DNA of 32,773 nucleotides from Muribaculaceae bacterium (GCA_017626045.1 JAGAJP010000014.1:1-32773), one strand, 5' to 3'; counted from the first letter of the stretch, positions 24,060 through 32,570 are shown. The notes: generated from the letters alone by a model not told the origin. Made by a program: numbers and translations.

Positions 24060-25376
24060 TCAGATAAACTTGATGCGGGCCTTTCTGGTTACTCGGCATG
24101 TGTTGTCGGCAAACAGTGCCTCGCCGGGCTCGACTGTCACTATTTCAGTGGCGATGTCGGCATCCTGCGGATTCTCTATCACACAGCCTTCCTCAAGCCA
24201 AAGCCCTGTGTCGGCAAGCACTCTGTCAAGAATCTCCGGGGTATTGGCTACCTTGAAGGTGCCGTGATGCCCGTCGGGGATATCCATCCGGTATACAGTG
24301 GATTCATTATTCAGGCTGCGCGACGCCTTCACGAAGAGACCGCGCTGGTTCACATATCCTAAATAAACCACCGGCGGAAGCGCCGTGGCTTTCCTCTCAG
24401 CCGGTTCTCCCGCAGGGCGTGCCTGCTGCGCCGGTGCCTTCTGAGCCTGCGGCTGTGAAGCGGCTGCGGCGCGGGTCCTCAGACGTGCAAGCTCGCGGCG
24501 GGATTCCTCAAGTTCCGCCTCAAGACTCTCGCACTTAGCCTTTAGCTGCTTTATCTCATCGTTTTTCGAGGCAAGTGAATTGGCATACTGCTCGCGCATA
24601 CCGTTGATTTCCTCCTTTGCCGCACGCTTTGTGTCACGAATCTCGCGCTCGCTTTCCTTTTTGTCGGCAATCGCGCTGCCCGACTCCTTCATGCTCTTGG
24701 ACGCATACATAACAAGCCATATCACGACTCCCACAAGAACTACGAGTATCGCTACATACCAGCCGGTGTTGCTCGACCTGCGGGGCTGCTCGTCTTCGAT
24801 GCCCGCGTCGGCGTCGGCTACAGCAGCCAAGTCCTCCGGAGTATCGACATTCGCGGCAGAGCCGTCGGCAGGCACTTCCGGTGCAGGGGTAGAGGCTGCG
24901 GCAGGTGTCGTCTGGTCGGGAGCGGGAGCAGTCTCAGCTGCAGGTGTCGGTTCCGGGGTTTTCTGCTCCGCTGCCTTGGGTGCTGACGGAGCCGCGACTG
25001 TCAGTTTATTGAGGTTCTTGGCAAGTATACCAAGACATTTCTTGCCGTCTTCCTTCAGCCCGGGAGACTTGAAGAACGTGACACTCCAGTATTCCACAAG
25101 ACGCGCCTTGTCCCAGCCCGCATAGTCCTTGGGAACGGCTACTGAGTTGAAACTCTTGAGATTCTCTTTCTCCTTCGCCTTAAGTGAGCCGCTGAGCTCG
25201 CTCATCGACGCCGGATTAAGCTTGTCGAGATAGTCAGATCCGTTGTTGGCATAGCGGAGATAATGCTTCGCCGCCATGGTCCGCGCCGCCTCCATCTCGC
25301 GGTCTGTAACGGCGAAACACGGAATAGCGATGACCATGGCCACCGCTATTGTTAAGAGTTTGAAAAAATGATTCAT
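24060..25376 (-). CDS. Uncharacterised membrane coiled-coil protein, neighbour of histidine kinase
   Basis: A 438-residue protein of unknown function. The order is: signal peptide (residues 1-22), a helical periplasmic domain (~23-125), a Pro/Ala/Thr-rich linker (~126-200), one transmembrane helix (WYVAILVVLVGVVIWLVMY, 206-224), a long coiled coil (~230-302), an Ala/Gln/Pro linker and a conserved-looking C-terminal domain (~336-438, starting PPVVYLGYVNQRGLFVKAS). Topology suggests an exported N-terminus and a cytoplasmic C-terminal domain. The cytosolic part ends in a beta-rich sequence (IVTVEPGEALFADNTCRV). It is 7 nt upstream of the kinase and 6 nt downstream of yebC. A role in envelope sensing is only inference from context. 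Confidence 0.6.
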   Translation of the reverse strand: MNHFFKLLTIAVAMVIAIPCFAVTDREMEAARTMAAKHYLRYANNGSDYLDKLNPASMSELSGSLKAKEKENLKSFNSVAVPKDYAGWDKARLVEYWSVTFFKSPGLKEDGKKCLGILAKNLNKLTVAAPSAPKAAEQKTPEPTPAAETAPAPDQTTPAAASTPAPEVPADGSAANVDTPEDLAAVADADAGIEDEQPRRSSNTGWYVAILVVLVGVVIWLVMYASKSMKESGSAIADKKESEREIRDTKRAAKEEINGMREQYANSLASKNDEIKQLKAKCESLEAELEESRRELARLRTRAAAASQPQAQKAPAQQARPAGEPAERKATALPPVVYLGYVNQRGLFVKASRSLNNESTVYRMDIPDGHHGTFKVANTPEILDRVLADTGLWLEEGCVIENPQDADIATEIVTVEPGEALFADNTCRVTRKARIKFI

Positions 25377-25382
25377 CGGTGG

Positions 25383-26102
25383 TTACTCCTCTGCTTCCTT
25401 CATGTTGTGGAAAACGTTCTGCACGTCATCGTCGTCCTCAAACCTCTCCAGAAGCTTCTCAATGCTCTCGCGCTGCTCCGGTGTCACCTCCTTATAGTCG
25501 GTCGGGATTCTCTCAAATTCAGCGCTGATGATCTCAAGGCCGGAACCCTCCAGGAATTTCTGGATATTGTTGAACTGGTCAAACGCGCCGTATACGAGCC
25601 ATTCCTCCTCGTCTGCCTCAAGTTCGGCATCAAGGTCCATCAGCTCGAGTTCGAAATCCTCAAGGCTGGTGTCGGCGTTCGGCTTTACATGAAAGACGCT
25701 CTTATGGTCAAACAGGAACGAGAGCGAGCCCTGTGTGCCAAGCGACCCGCCGTGCTTGGTGAAATAACTGCGCACGTTTGCTACTGTTCGCTGATTGTTG
25801 TCGGTTGCTGTCTCAACAACTATCGCGATGCCGTGCGGGCCATAACCTTCATATACTATCTCCTTATAGTCTGAGGCGTCCTTGTCGGTGGCTTTCTTGA
25901 TGGCGCGTTCAATCGTGTCCTTCGGCATGTTGGCTGCCTTTGCGTTGTGCATAAGCATGCGAAGGCGAGGATTCATGTCCGGATCGGGACCTCCCGCCTT
26001 TACGGCGATGGTGATTTCCTTGCCGATGCGTGTGAAGGTTCTTGACATGTTGCCCCAGCGCTTCAGCTTGCGGGCCTTACGGAATTCAAATGCTCTTCCC
26101 AT
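25383..26102 (-). CDS. yebC: YebC/PmpR/TACO1-family protein
   Basis: A 239-residue cytoplasmic protein beginning MGRAFEFRKARKLKRWGNMSRTFTRIGKEI, the typical start of the family, with PKDTIERAIKKA and YEGYGPHGIAIVVE further on. Members were first described as transcription regulators, and recent work assigns YebC proteins to relief of ribosome stalling at proline-rich sequences. The second role is interesting because the downstream neighbour and IF-2 of this window have Pro-rich segments, though that link is inference. It lies 57 nt after pheT and 6 nt before the membrane coiled-coil gene. Confidence 0.92.
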   Translation of the reverse strand: MGRAFEFRKARKLKRWGNMSRTFTRIGKEITIAVKAGGPDPDMNPRLRMLMHNAKAANMPKDTIERAIKKATDKDASDYKEIVYEGYGPHGIAIVVETATDNNQRTVANVRSYFTKHGGSLGTQGSLSFLFDHKSVFHVKPNADTSLEDFELELMDLDAELEADEEEWLVYGAFDQFNNIQKFLEGSGLEIISAEFERIPTDYKEVTPEQRESIEKLLERFEDDDDVQNVFHNMKEAEE

Positions 26103-26159
26103 ATTTTCTTATTTCGCTATTATTTCAGTTGAATCTTTATTATGCAGGCTAATTGCCTC

Positions 26160-28652
26160 TCATCGAAGTTCGGCTCCCAATTCCTTCTGCAGCGACTTTA
26201 TCACTTTATCCATCATGCCGTCGATCTGCTTGTCTTGAAGAGTCTTCTCGGCATCCTGGATTGTGAACGACACTGCGTATGATTTCTTTCCGGCAGGAAG
26301 GTTCTTCCCTTCATAGACGTCAAACAGTCTGACGTCGCGTAACAGTTTTCCTCCAGCCTTGCGGGTGCATGCCTCCACTGCCGCAAACTGTGTGGCGGCA
26401 TCAAGCAGTAGCGCGAGGTCGCGGCGAACAGGCTGCGTCTTTTCAAGCGCGCTGAAGAGTGTCTCGTGTTTCGCGGAAAGTTTGCAGAGTGAGTCCCAGT
26501 CGATCGACGCATAGCATACCTCCCTGTCAATGTCAAACGGCTTCAACGCTTTTCTTGAAAGGATACCGAGTCGAGCAAGAGGCTTGCCACTGCGGTGCGA
26601 CACCACAAGGGCTGCGCTGAATGTGGAGTCGGACTCCTGGGTCATCTTCAGGGATGACTCCGGCACACCTGCCTTGGTAAATATATTGAGGACCGTTGCC
26701 TTTAGGTCAAAGACAGTGGCTTCTATCGCCTGACGGTTCCAGGATGCAGCCTGAAGCGCTCCCGTCATCCAAATGCCGAGTTCCATATGCTCGGAATACT
26801 GCGCCAGAGGACGCTCAGCGGTCTTCTCTTTAGTTGCATCAAACCGATATACGTTGCCGAACTCATAGAACTTCAAGTCGGTTGCCTTGCGGTTCACATT
26901 GTGGGCTATGCTCTCGAGACCTCCGAATAGAAGGGTCTGCCTCATCACCCCGAGATCGCTGCTCAGAGGATTCATAACCATCACTGAATTGCTGATAGGG
27001 AAGTCGGCGTTTTCTTCATAATACCGGACTGCGGTCAACGAGTTGTTCATTATCTCGCGGAAGCCCTGACCGGTAAGGTCGTTGCTCACCACCTGCTGCA
27101 ACGAATAGGCGTCGTCCACCGGTGTGCGTCGCGACAGGTTGGCGTGCATTTCCGTGCTGAACTCCACATTGTTGTAGCCATATATTCGGAGCACCTCCTC
27201 CACAACGTCGCAGGGACGAGTCACGTCTACCCTGTAGGTGGGCACGCTGATATGGTATACATCGGCGTCGGCTGTGGCGCTAACTTCAAATTCCAGTGCC
27301 TTTAGGATGCCGGTGATGATGTCTGCCGGGATATCCTTTCCGATGAGGCGGCGGCAGTAGCTGAGCGAAAAGTCCATTTCCACACGCTTCACCGGTGAGG
27401 GGTACACATCCACAACATTTCCGCAGATCTCGCCTCCGGCGATCTCCCGAATCAGGGTCGCGGCAAGGCGAGCCGCATAGTCGCACACCGACGGGTCGGT
27501 GCCGCGCTCGTATCTGAATGACGCGTCTGTGCTCAGACCGTGGCGGCGAGCCGTGCGCCTTATTCTCGTAGGATTGAAATACGCGCTCTCGATAAACACA
27601 TCCGTGGTGGATTCTGTCACTCCGGAGTCCAGACCGCCGAACACTCCTGCTATACACATGGGCTTCTCGGCATCGCAGATCATGAGATCCTTGTCGCTTA
27701 GAGTGCGCTCCTCTCCGTCAAGGGTGGTGAATTTCGTCCCCTCCGCGCATGTACGGACCACTATCTTCTCACCCGACACCTTGCCGAGATCGAAGCAATG
27801 AAGCGGCTGACCTATGCCGAGCAATACAAAGTTGGTGATGTCAACAACAGAGTTGATGGGACGCTGCCCGGCGGCTGTCAGAAGATTTCTAAGCCACTCA
27901 GGCGACTGCCCGACCTTCACGCCGCGGATGGTGACTCCGCAGTAGCGGGGACATCCCTCGGCGTCCGCCACTTCCACTATGGCGGCTCCATCCTGACGGT
28001 CGGTCGAGAATGAGGATACATCCGGAAGACTTATCTCGGGAAACTCCACATCCTTCGCGTTATTCTCAAGTATCTTTCTCCACTGGTAAGCCTTCAGGTC
28101 GCGGGCACATCCGTAGTGGCTCGCGGCATCGACACGGTTGGGAGTCAACTCCACTTCAAGACGGTAGTCGCTCTCCACATTGAAGTATTCTGCCGCCTCG
28201 GTGCCCGGCTTCACATCATCCGGAAGCACCATGATGCCGGAGTGGTCGCTGCCGAGTCCTATCTCGTCTTCCGCGCATATCATGCCCAAAGACTCCACTC
28301 CGCGAAGCTTGCCCTTCTTGATGGTAAATTCCTTGTCGCCGTCGTAGAGAACCGTGCCGATGGTGGCTACCACCACCGTCTGACCGGCGGCTACGTTCGG
28401 TGCCCCGCAAACTATCTGGAGCGGTGCATCACCGCCTACGTCTACTGTCGTTACGTGCATGTGGTCGGAATCGGGATGAGGCTCACAAGTCAACACCTTG
28501 CCGATCTTTAGCCCGCGGAGGCCCCCTTTTACCGACTCCACTTCCTCGATCTGGTCACATTCAAGGCCTGTCGAGGTGAATGCCGCCGCCAGTTCCCTTG
28601 GCGACTCATTGAATGATATGTAGCGTTTTAGCCACTTGTAGGATATGTCCAT
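26160..28652 (-). CDS. pheT: Phenylalanine-tRNA ligase beta subunit
   Basis: An 830-residue subunit of the heterotetrameric enzyme that charges tRNA-Phe. It starts MDISYKWLKRYISF, has the EMAP-like tRNA-binding domain (about 40-150; HPDSDHMHVTTVDVG, IVCGAPNVAAGQTV), the B3/B4 editing domain, the B5 domain, the catalytic-like core and the C-terminal anticodon-binding FDX-ACB domain (KTQPVRRDLALLLD to DKVIKSLQKELGAELR). No pheS is nearby, so the two subunits are encoded apart. It heads the probable pheT-yebC-coiled coil-kinase-aroK transcript. Confidence 0.96.
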   Translation of the reverse strand: MDISYKWLKRYISFNESPRELAAAFTSTGLECDQIEEVESVKGGLRGLKIGKVLTCEPHPDSDHMHVTTVDVGGDAPLQIVCGAPNVAAGQTVVVATIGTVLYDGDKEFTIKKGKLRGVESLGMICAEDEIGLGSDHSGIMVLPDDVKPGTEAAEYFNVESDYRLEVELTPNRVDAASHYGCARDLKAYQWRKILENNAKDVEFPEISLPDVSSFSTDRQDGAAIVEVADAEGCPRYCGVTIRGVKVGQSPEWLRNLLTAAGQRPINSVVDITNFVLLGIGQPLHCFDLGKVSGEKIVVRTCAEGTKFTTLDGEERTLSDKDLMICDAEKPMCIAGVFGGLDSGVTESTTDVFIESAYFNPTRIRRTARRHGLSTDASFRYERGTDPSVCDYAARLAATLIREIAGGEICGNVVDVYPSPVKRVEMDFSLSYCRRLIGKDIPADIITGILKALEFEVSATADADVYHISVPTYRVDVTRPCDVVEEVLRIYGYNNVEFSTEMHANLSRRTPVDDAYSLQQVVSNDLTGQGFREIMNNSLTAVRYYEENADFPISNSVMVMNPLSSDLGVMRQTLLFGGLESIAHNVNRKATDLKFYEFGNVYRFDATKEKTAERPLAQYSEHMELGIWMTGALQAASWNRQAIEATVFDLKATVLNIFTKAGVPESSLKMTQESDSTFSAALVVSHRSGKPLARLGILSRKALKPFDIDREVCYASIDWDSLCKLSAKHETLFSALEKTQPVRRDLALLLDAATQFAAVEACTRKAGGKLLRDVRLFDVYEGKNLPAGKKSYAVSFTIQDAEKTLQDKQIDGMMDKVIKSLQKELGAELR

Positions 28653-28678
28653 AAAGGTATGAATTGCAGTGATAAAGG

Positions 28679-28716
28679 AAAGCCGTCGCCTCCAATTTCG
28701 GAGGCCGGTGCGCTTT
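28679..28716 (-). promoter_or_regulatory. 5'-terminal hairpin of the pheT transcript
   Basis: On the minus strand AAAG-(CGCA)-CCG-GCCTCC-GAAATT-GGAGGC-(GA)-CGG-CTTT folds into a 13-bp interrupted stem. Its first base coincides with the predicted start near 28716. No leader peptide rich in Phe codons is present, so classical attenuation is unlikely; mRNA stabilisation or a protein site is possible. Confidence 0.55.
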
Positions 28717-28723
28717 CAAACTG

Positions 28724-28754
28724 CAAAAATACAAAATAAATGGAAATTATGCAA
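28724..28754 (-). promoter_or_regulatory. Promoter of pheT operon
   Basis: On the minus strand TTG (28752-28754), 20 nt, then TATTTTTG (28724-28731), matching the Bacteroidetes consensus. Start predicted near 28716, about 64 nt before the ATG. Confidence 0.75.
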
Positions 28755-28770
28755 TTTTTAACACGCGTTC

Positions 28771-28815
28771 CTTAAAATTTCGCAGTGATGCAGTGGCATA
28801 CTGCGAAATTTCAAG
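28771..28815 (-). terminator. Terminator of metK
   Basis: AAATTTCGCAGT (28775-28786) and ACTGCGAAATTT (28800-28811) form a perfect 12-bp stem with a 13-nt loop, extended past one mismatch by CTT/AAG. It begins 32 nt after the metK stop and ends on the minus strand in AAATTTT. Nothing else is seen in the 90 nt between metK and the pheT promoter. Confidence 0.75.
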
Positions 28816-28847
28816 AAACAATCGCTCTCGCAAAAGGATAATGCACT

Positions 28848-30167
28848 TTATAGCCCGAATGCCTTCTTGATAGAGTCCACTGAGTCAAGCTTCTCCCACG
28901 TGAACAGCTCAACCTCTTTTTCTATCGCAGTTCCGTCGTAACGCGAGCGGAAGGTCTTCACAACCTTGCGCGGTGTCCTTCCCATGTGACCATACGCCGC
29001 TGTCTCAAGGTAGATGGGTTCCCGCAGTTTGAACCGGCGCTCGATGGCGAGTGGTCGCATGTCGAAAAGTCCATTTATCACCTCAGCTATCTCCGCGTCG
29101 CTGCGCTTTACCTTTGCAGTCCCGAATGTATTCACACACAGGCTCACCGGTCGAGCCTCGCCGATGGCGTACGCTACCTGCACCAAAGCCTCGTCGGCGA
29201 CTCCTGCCGCCACAAGGTTTTTGGCTATGTGCCTGCAGGCATAAGCCGCCGAACGGTCAACTTTCGAGGGGTCCTTGCCTGAAAAAGCGCCACCTCCGTG
29301 CGCCCCTCGGCCGCCGTAGGTGTCTACGATGATCTTACGCCCGGTGAGGCCGGTGTCGGCATGTGGGCCGCCAAGCACAAACTTACCGGTCGGATTCACA
29401 TGCAGTATGAGATTGCTGTCAAAAAGGGCCCGCGTCTTTTCCGGAAGTTTGGCAAGGACTCTGGGGATAAGCACCTCCCTGACGTCTTTCTCAATTGTGG
29501 CGAGCATCTCCTTCTCCGCCATTTTCGCTGCCTCCGGAGTGTCGTCGAGTGGCGTGACGAACTCGTCGTGCTGTGTCGAGATCACGAGCGTATGGATGCG
29601 CAGGGGACGGTTGTCGTCGCCATACTCCACTGTCACCTGGCTCTTAGAGTCCGGACGGAGATATGTCACGAGTTTACCCTTGCGGTAATACGTCATCTCC
29701 TTGCCTTCCCTGCGGATATCGGCAAGTTCGCTCACAAACTTATGCGAAAGGTCAAGCGTAAGAGGCATGAAATTGTCCGATTCGTTGACCGCATATCCGA
29801 ACATCATGCCCTGGTCGCCCGCGCCTTGTGCCTCTGCGTCCTCGCGGTTTACTCCCTGGGCGATGTCGGGACTCTGCTCATGGATGGCGGAGAGGATGCC
29901 GCAACTGTCGCCGTCAAAACGGTAGGCTCCACGGTTGTAGCCGATTCTGTCTATCAGCGTTCTGACCACCGACGGTATGTCTATATATGCCTCGGATGTC
30001 ACCTCTCCCGCTATCACTACCTGACCGGTCGTGACAAGTGTCTCGATGCCTGTATGGCTTTTGGGATCTCGCGCAAGAAACTCATCCAGCAGCGCGTCTG
30101 ATATCTGGTCTGATACTTTGTCGGGATGTCCTTCCGACACTGATTCTGATGTGAATAGATAGCTCAT
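28848..30167 (-). CDS. metK: S-adenosylmethionine synthetase
   Basis: A 439-residue cytoplasmic enzyme making SAM from methionine and ATP. Visible signatures are [18 protein letters not shown] near the N-terminus, [11 protein letters not shown], and the [19 protein letters not shown] loop. ATG 30167 (MSYLFTSES) is chosen: an upstream in-frame start at 30248 would lie inside the leader terminator hairpin and add 27 residues unlike the family. Expression is probably controlled by the SAM-II-like riboswitch and terminator upstream, a feedback loop on its own product. Confidence 0.96.
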   Translation of the reverse strand: MSYLFTSESVSEGHPDKVSDQISDALLDEFLARDPKSHTGIETLVTTGQVVIAGEVTSEAYIDIPSVVRTLIDRIGYNRGAYRFDGDSCGILSAIHEQSPDIAQGVNREDAEAQGAGDQGMMFGYAVNESDNFMPLTLDLSHKFVSELADIRREGKEMTYYRKGKLVTYLRPDSKSQVTVEYGDDNRPLRIHTLVISTQHDEFVTPLDDTPEAAKMAEKEMLATIEKDVREVLIPRVLAKLPEKTRALFDSNLILHVNPTGKFVLGGPHADTGLTGRKIIVDTYGGRGAHGGGAFSGKDPSKVDRSAAYACRHIAKNLVAAGVADEALVQVAYAIGEARPVSLCVNTFGTAKVKRSDAEIAEVINGLFDMRPLAIERRFKLREPIYLETAAYGHMGRTPRKVVKTFRSRYDGTAIEKEVELFTWEKLDSVDSIKKAFGL

Positions 30168-30218
30168 ATTATGTTGTCGTTTTGTTTTGATTGTTTCGGA
30201 GGACATGAGCAGCGGAAT

Positions 30219-30254
30219 AAAAAAACGGCATCTCGGGCTCGCGCTCAAAATGCC
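30219..30254 (-). terminator. Intrinsic terminator in the metK leader (riboswitch expression platform)
   Basis: On the minus strand GGCATTTTG-A-GC-GCGA-GC-C-CGAGATGCC forms an 11-bp stem (three wobbles, one A-C mismatch) capped by a GCGA tetraloop, followed by G and seven Ts (30219-30225). It lies 52 nt before the metK ATG and downstream of the SAM-II-like aptamer, so it can switch metK transcription off. A separate hairpin, CCGCGT-GTCAA-ACGCGG, lies just upstream of it. Confidence 0.8.
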
Positions 30255-30292
30255 TCACATCATTGCGCCCGCGTTTGACACGCGGACTATGA

Positions 30293-30346
30293 ATGCAGTT
30301 TTAGCATTTTTTTCAGTGGTCGCAAGCAGCCAAATTTTTCCACTCT
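30293..30346 (-). promoter_or_regulatory. SAM-II-like riboswitch aptamer upstream of metK
   Basis: The minus strand has the SAM-II order: P1 left arm AGTGG, loop containing ATTTGGCTGCTTGCGA, P1 right arm CCACT, an A-rich linker (GAAAAAAAT) and GCTAAAACTGC. The ATTTGGC, GCTTGC, CCAC and GCTAAAA blocks are the conserved elements of this class as I know it, and metK is a typical target. I did not verify the pseudoknot pairing base by base; the exact 5' and 3' limits are approximate. Confidence 0.75.
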
Positions 30347-30377
30347 CTTTTCCGTAGCCTCCTCGTCTCCGGAAAAG
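30347..30377 (-). promoter_or_regulatory. 5'-terminal hairpin of the metK transcript
   Basis: CTTTTCCG (minus strand, 30377-30370) pairs with CGGAAAAG (30354-30347) in a perfect 8-bp stem with a 15-nt loop, starting at the predicted transcription start near 30376 and ending directly at the SAM-II aptamer. It is not part of the known aptamer class. Confidence 0.55.
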
Positions 30378-30382
30378 CACCG

Positions 30383-30413
30383 CAAAATTAATACATTTTT
30401 TTAATCCTACAAA
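30383..30413 (-). promoter_or_regulatory. Promoter of metK
   Basis: On the minus strand TTTG (30410-30413), 19 nt, then TAATTTTG (30383-30390). It lies directly after the stop of the UbiA-like gene and upstream of the riboswitch; start predicted near 30376. Confidence 0.8.
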
Positions 30414-30450
30414 GAATACCGGCGTTTTTAACGTTTGTGTAACGTTTGTT

Positions 30451-31392
30451 TCATTGAATAAGATGCAGGAAGTTGAATTTATAGTCCTGTATCGATCCGG
30501 CGACTATTATCATTATGACGATGATGAACACTATGTATTGCATTCGAGTGAGCGACCCTATTTTCTTCACACTGCGCGCCGAATGTCCTTTCATCAACGA
30601 AACCACATAGACACTGGAGACAAGCAGGACGATGCCAAGAAGCACCGGAACCCACTGAGCCACCACATCGTAGACACACGGCCGCAGATTGAGAATCGCT
30701 GCCACTCCTAATGAGTTGACCACATATACATACCTTATCGGACGAAACCCTCCGGCTATCAAAAGTGTATTCTTGCCTCGCCCCAGATCCTCCTGAAGAC
30801 GGATGTATTGCATGGCGATGTGGGCGTTGCAAGCCATGAGTCCGCTGATGGCGGAATATACCACTACAGGGAGCCACTGCTCGTTGCCCGATGCCTGAAT
30901 CAGGGCGGTCCCGCTCACCGTGAGCGGCCCGAACACCAAGAATGTGATGACCAGAGAATATGGAGTGTTCACTATCGGACGAGGCCCGGAAAGATAGAAA
31001 TACAGAAGTATCGACAGTACCAATATATACAGCACTCCGATCCAGCCGATGAAGGTGAACAGCGGGAGTCCAGCTGTCGCGGCAAGTATGGCGAAGCCGT
31101 TCGAGACTACCTTCAGAAACCTTACATTCGACTGGTTTATTTCAGTATAGTCAAATACAAGTGTCCGGAATCCGACATTCTCCTTCAGGCTTTTGGATAT
31201 GGCAAGGTAACTGTAGAGCAGATTTGCCGATATCTGCAGCAGTATGGCAAAAAGAAGCGTCATGAACGCCGGAAACAACGAGACGCCTCCTCGCAAAACC
31301 GCTGCCACAAGACCGAACATCACCGAGCCGCAACTCATTATCAATGTGTACGGCCGAGAGTTCTTGATCAATATTCCTGTAAACGATTTCAT
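30451..31392 (-). CDS. UbiA-superfamily membrane protein lacking the first Asp-rich motif
   Basis: A 313-residue inner-membrane protein with about nine hydrophobic segments and the N-terminal pattern of MenA/UbiA prenyltransferases (IKNSRPYTLIMSCGSVMFGL, ILLQISANLLYSY). At the place of the usual NDxxD...D magnesium motif it reads NLLYSYLAISKSLKEN (58-72) without aspartates. The second motif is partly kept (RLQEDLGRGKNTLLIAGG; compare the family DxxGDxxxGKxT). Prenyl transfer by the standard mechanism is therefore doubtful. It is probably co-transcribed with the YeiH gene 41 nt upstream. MenA-like quinone synthesis is a family inference only. Confidence 0.65.
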   Translation of the reverse strand: MKSFTGILIKNSRPYTLIMSCGSVMFGLVAAVLRGGVSLFPAFMTLLFAILLQISANLLYSYLAISKSLKENVGFRTLVFDYTEINQSNVRFLKVVSNGFAILAATAGLPLFTFIGWIGVLYILVLSILLYFYLSGPRPIVNTPYSLVITFLVFGPLTVSGTALIQASGNEQWLPVVVYSAISGLMACNAHIAMQYIRLQEDLGRGKNTLLIAGGFRPIRYVYVVNSLGVAAILNLRPCVYDVVAQWVPVLLGIVLLVSSVYVVSLMKGHSARSVKKIGSLTRMQYIVFIIVIMIIVAGSIQDYKFNFLHLIQ

Positions 31393-31433
31393 GGCGATTT
31401 GATTGTCTCTTATTGTTTATGCGGGCATCTGGT

Positions 31434-32420
31434 CTATACGCCCCAATACAGAATTGCCAGCAGTGAGCCGACTCCTATCAATATCCAAAGGATGACCGCC
31501 TGGACAAGAGGCCGTATCCCGACCTGCTTTACTACTCCAAGGCTCAGACCCGCACCGATTGCGAACAATACTGCTATCAATGCCTGCTTCGCCGCGATGA
31601 CAAGTCCGTCATACAACGGGCGCAGAGCGTCCGTTGCCACATATGTATTGAATATCATCGCTGCCACAAACAGCAGTATGAACCACGGTATCGTGACCTT
31701 CCCGCGCTTGCCTTCCGCTCCGGAGTCTTTCATCGACTTACTTCCGTAAAACCACATGGTGAAGAACGCCAGAGGTATGATCCATAGTGCGCGTGTGCAC
31801 TTGATGAGGGTGGCAAGTTCACAAGCCTCGGATCCGTATGCCGCTCCGGCTCCTACCACAGAACTCGTGTCGTGGATGGCTATCGCCGCCCAGGTTCCGA
31901 ACTGGTGCTGCGTGAGCCCTAAGGCATGTCCCATCGGCGGGAAGATGAAGAGGGCTATCGCGTTAAGTATGAAGATGACGCCTAACGATACCGCCATCTC
32001 GTTTTCCTTGGCGTTCAGCACTCCTCCGACTGCCGCTATCGCGCTTCCACCGCATATCGCCGTGCCCGACGATATGAGATAGGAGGTCTTGGAGTCTATG
32101 CGCATATAGCGCCCGAGAAGTACTCCTGCCACCATTACCGTGATCACCGAAACCACCGTGAATATCATCCCCTCCGCGCCGCTCTGAAGTGATTTCTCCA
32201 GATCCATGCCGAATCCAAGCCCCACAACCGACGCCTGCAGCAGATATTTGGAAAGTTTCTTGTTGAATTTAGGATGCGGGATACCGAACGCCAATGCAAA
32301 CACAAGACCTATAAACAAAGCCACCGGAGCGGTGATATACGTGTTCCCGAAAATAACCCCGAAGGGTATCAGCATTAGCGCAAGTAGAACCCAATACAGA
32401 TATTTACCGAATGTTCCCAT
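31434..32420 (-). CDS. YeiH/UPF0324 family putative sulfate exporter
   Basis: A 328-residue inner-membrane protein with about ten transmembrane helices. The family signature ISSGTAICGGSAIAAVGGVLNA is present, as is the IHDTSSVVGAGAAYG segment. The family is annotated as putative sulfate exporters and is linked in some bacteria to taurine or sulfonate use; transport is not proven here. Start is ATG 32420 (MGTFGKYLYW). Its transcript probably starts near 32564 and carries a ~144-nt leader with a 30-codon open frame. Confidence 0.85.
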   Translation of the reverse strand: MGTFGKYLYWVLLALMLIPFGVIFGNTYITAPVALFIGLVFALAFGIPHPKFNKKLSKYLLQASVVGLGFGMDLEKSLQSGAEGMIFTVVSVITVMVAGVLLGRYMRIDSKTSYLISSGTAICGGSAIAAVGGVLNAKENEMAVSLGVIFILNAIALFIFPPMGHALGLTQHQFGTWAAIAIHDTSSVVGAGAAYGSEACELATLIKCTRALWIIPLAFFTMWFYGSKSMKDSGAEGKRGKVTIPWFILLFVAAMIFNTYVATDALRPLYDGLVIAAKQALIAVLFAIGAGLSLGVVKQVGIRPLVQAVILWILIGVGSLLAILYWGV

Positions 32421-32461
32421 ATTCCTTCCAGAAATTTTACAAAAATAAAAGTCATCTAATT

Positions 32462-32554
32462 TTATTGGCAGGTCAAGACATCGTCAGGTTTCTTAGCGGT
32501 TCTTTCCACGACATAACCAATGTCGCGCACCCGCCTGCGATATGCCTGAAACAT
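32462..32554 (-). CDS. Tiny open frame in the YeiH leader, possible leader peptide
   Basis: A 30-codon frame, MFQAYRRRVRDIGYVVERTA and so on to a TAA, beginning about 10 nt after the predicted transcription start and ending 41 nt before the YeiH ATG. Its end (ERTAKKPDDVL) resembles ESARKPDEIL in the frame at 32649-32720: the two share reading frame and conservative replacements (K/R, D/E, V/I), which suggests selection for coding or common origin. No homology to a known protein is claimed. Confidence 0.35.
   Translation of the reverse strand: MFQAYRRRVRDIGYVVERTAKKPDDVLTCQ
32482..32510. repeat. Imperfect direct repeat, copy A
   Basis: CGTCAGGTTTCTTAGCGG, then TTCTTTCCACG. It aligns with 32669-32697 over 29 nt with a few substitutions and one compensated indel; the copies lie 187 nt apart and flank the promoter region of the YeiH gene. 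Confidence 0.55.
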
Positions 32555-32570
32555 CTCTCTGCACAAGATG

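Noticed and set aside
23270..24067. 265-residue open frame on the plus strand
   Set aside because: Antisense to the histidine kinase, which has intact H, N and G boxes.
28653..28716. Leader-peptide attenuator or T-box for pheT
   Set aside because: The 64-nt leader holds a single hairpin, no Phe-rich frame and no T-box motif.
29298..30101. 267-residue open frame on the plus strand
   Set aside because: Antisense to metK, whose conserved motifs fix the coding strand.
30168..30248. N-terminal extension of MetK from 30248
   Set aside because: The start would lie within the leader terminator hairpin and the added residues are not family-like.
30808..31749. 313-residue open frame on the plus strand
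   Set aside because: It spans antisense across the UbiA-like and YeiH genes and their gap, and has no recognisable domain.
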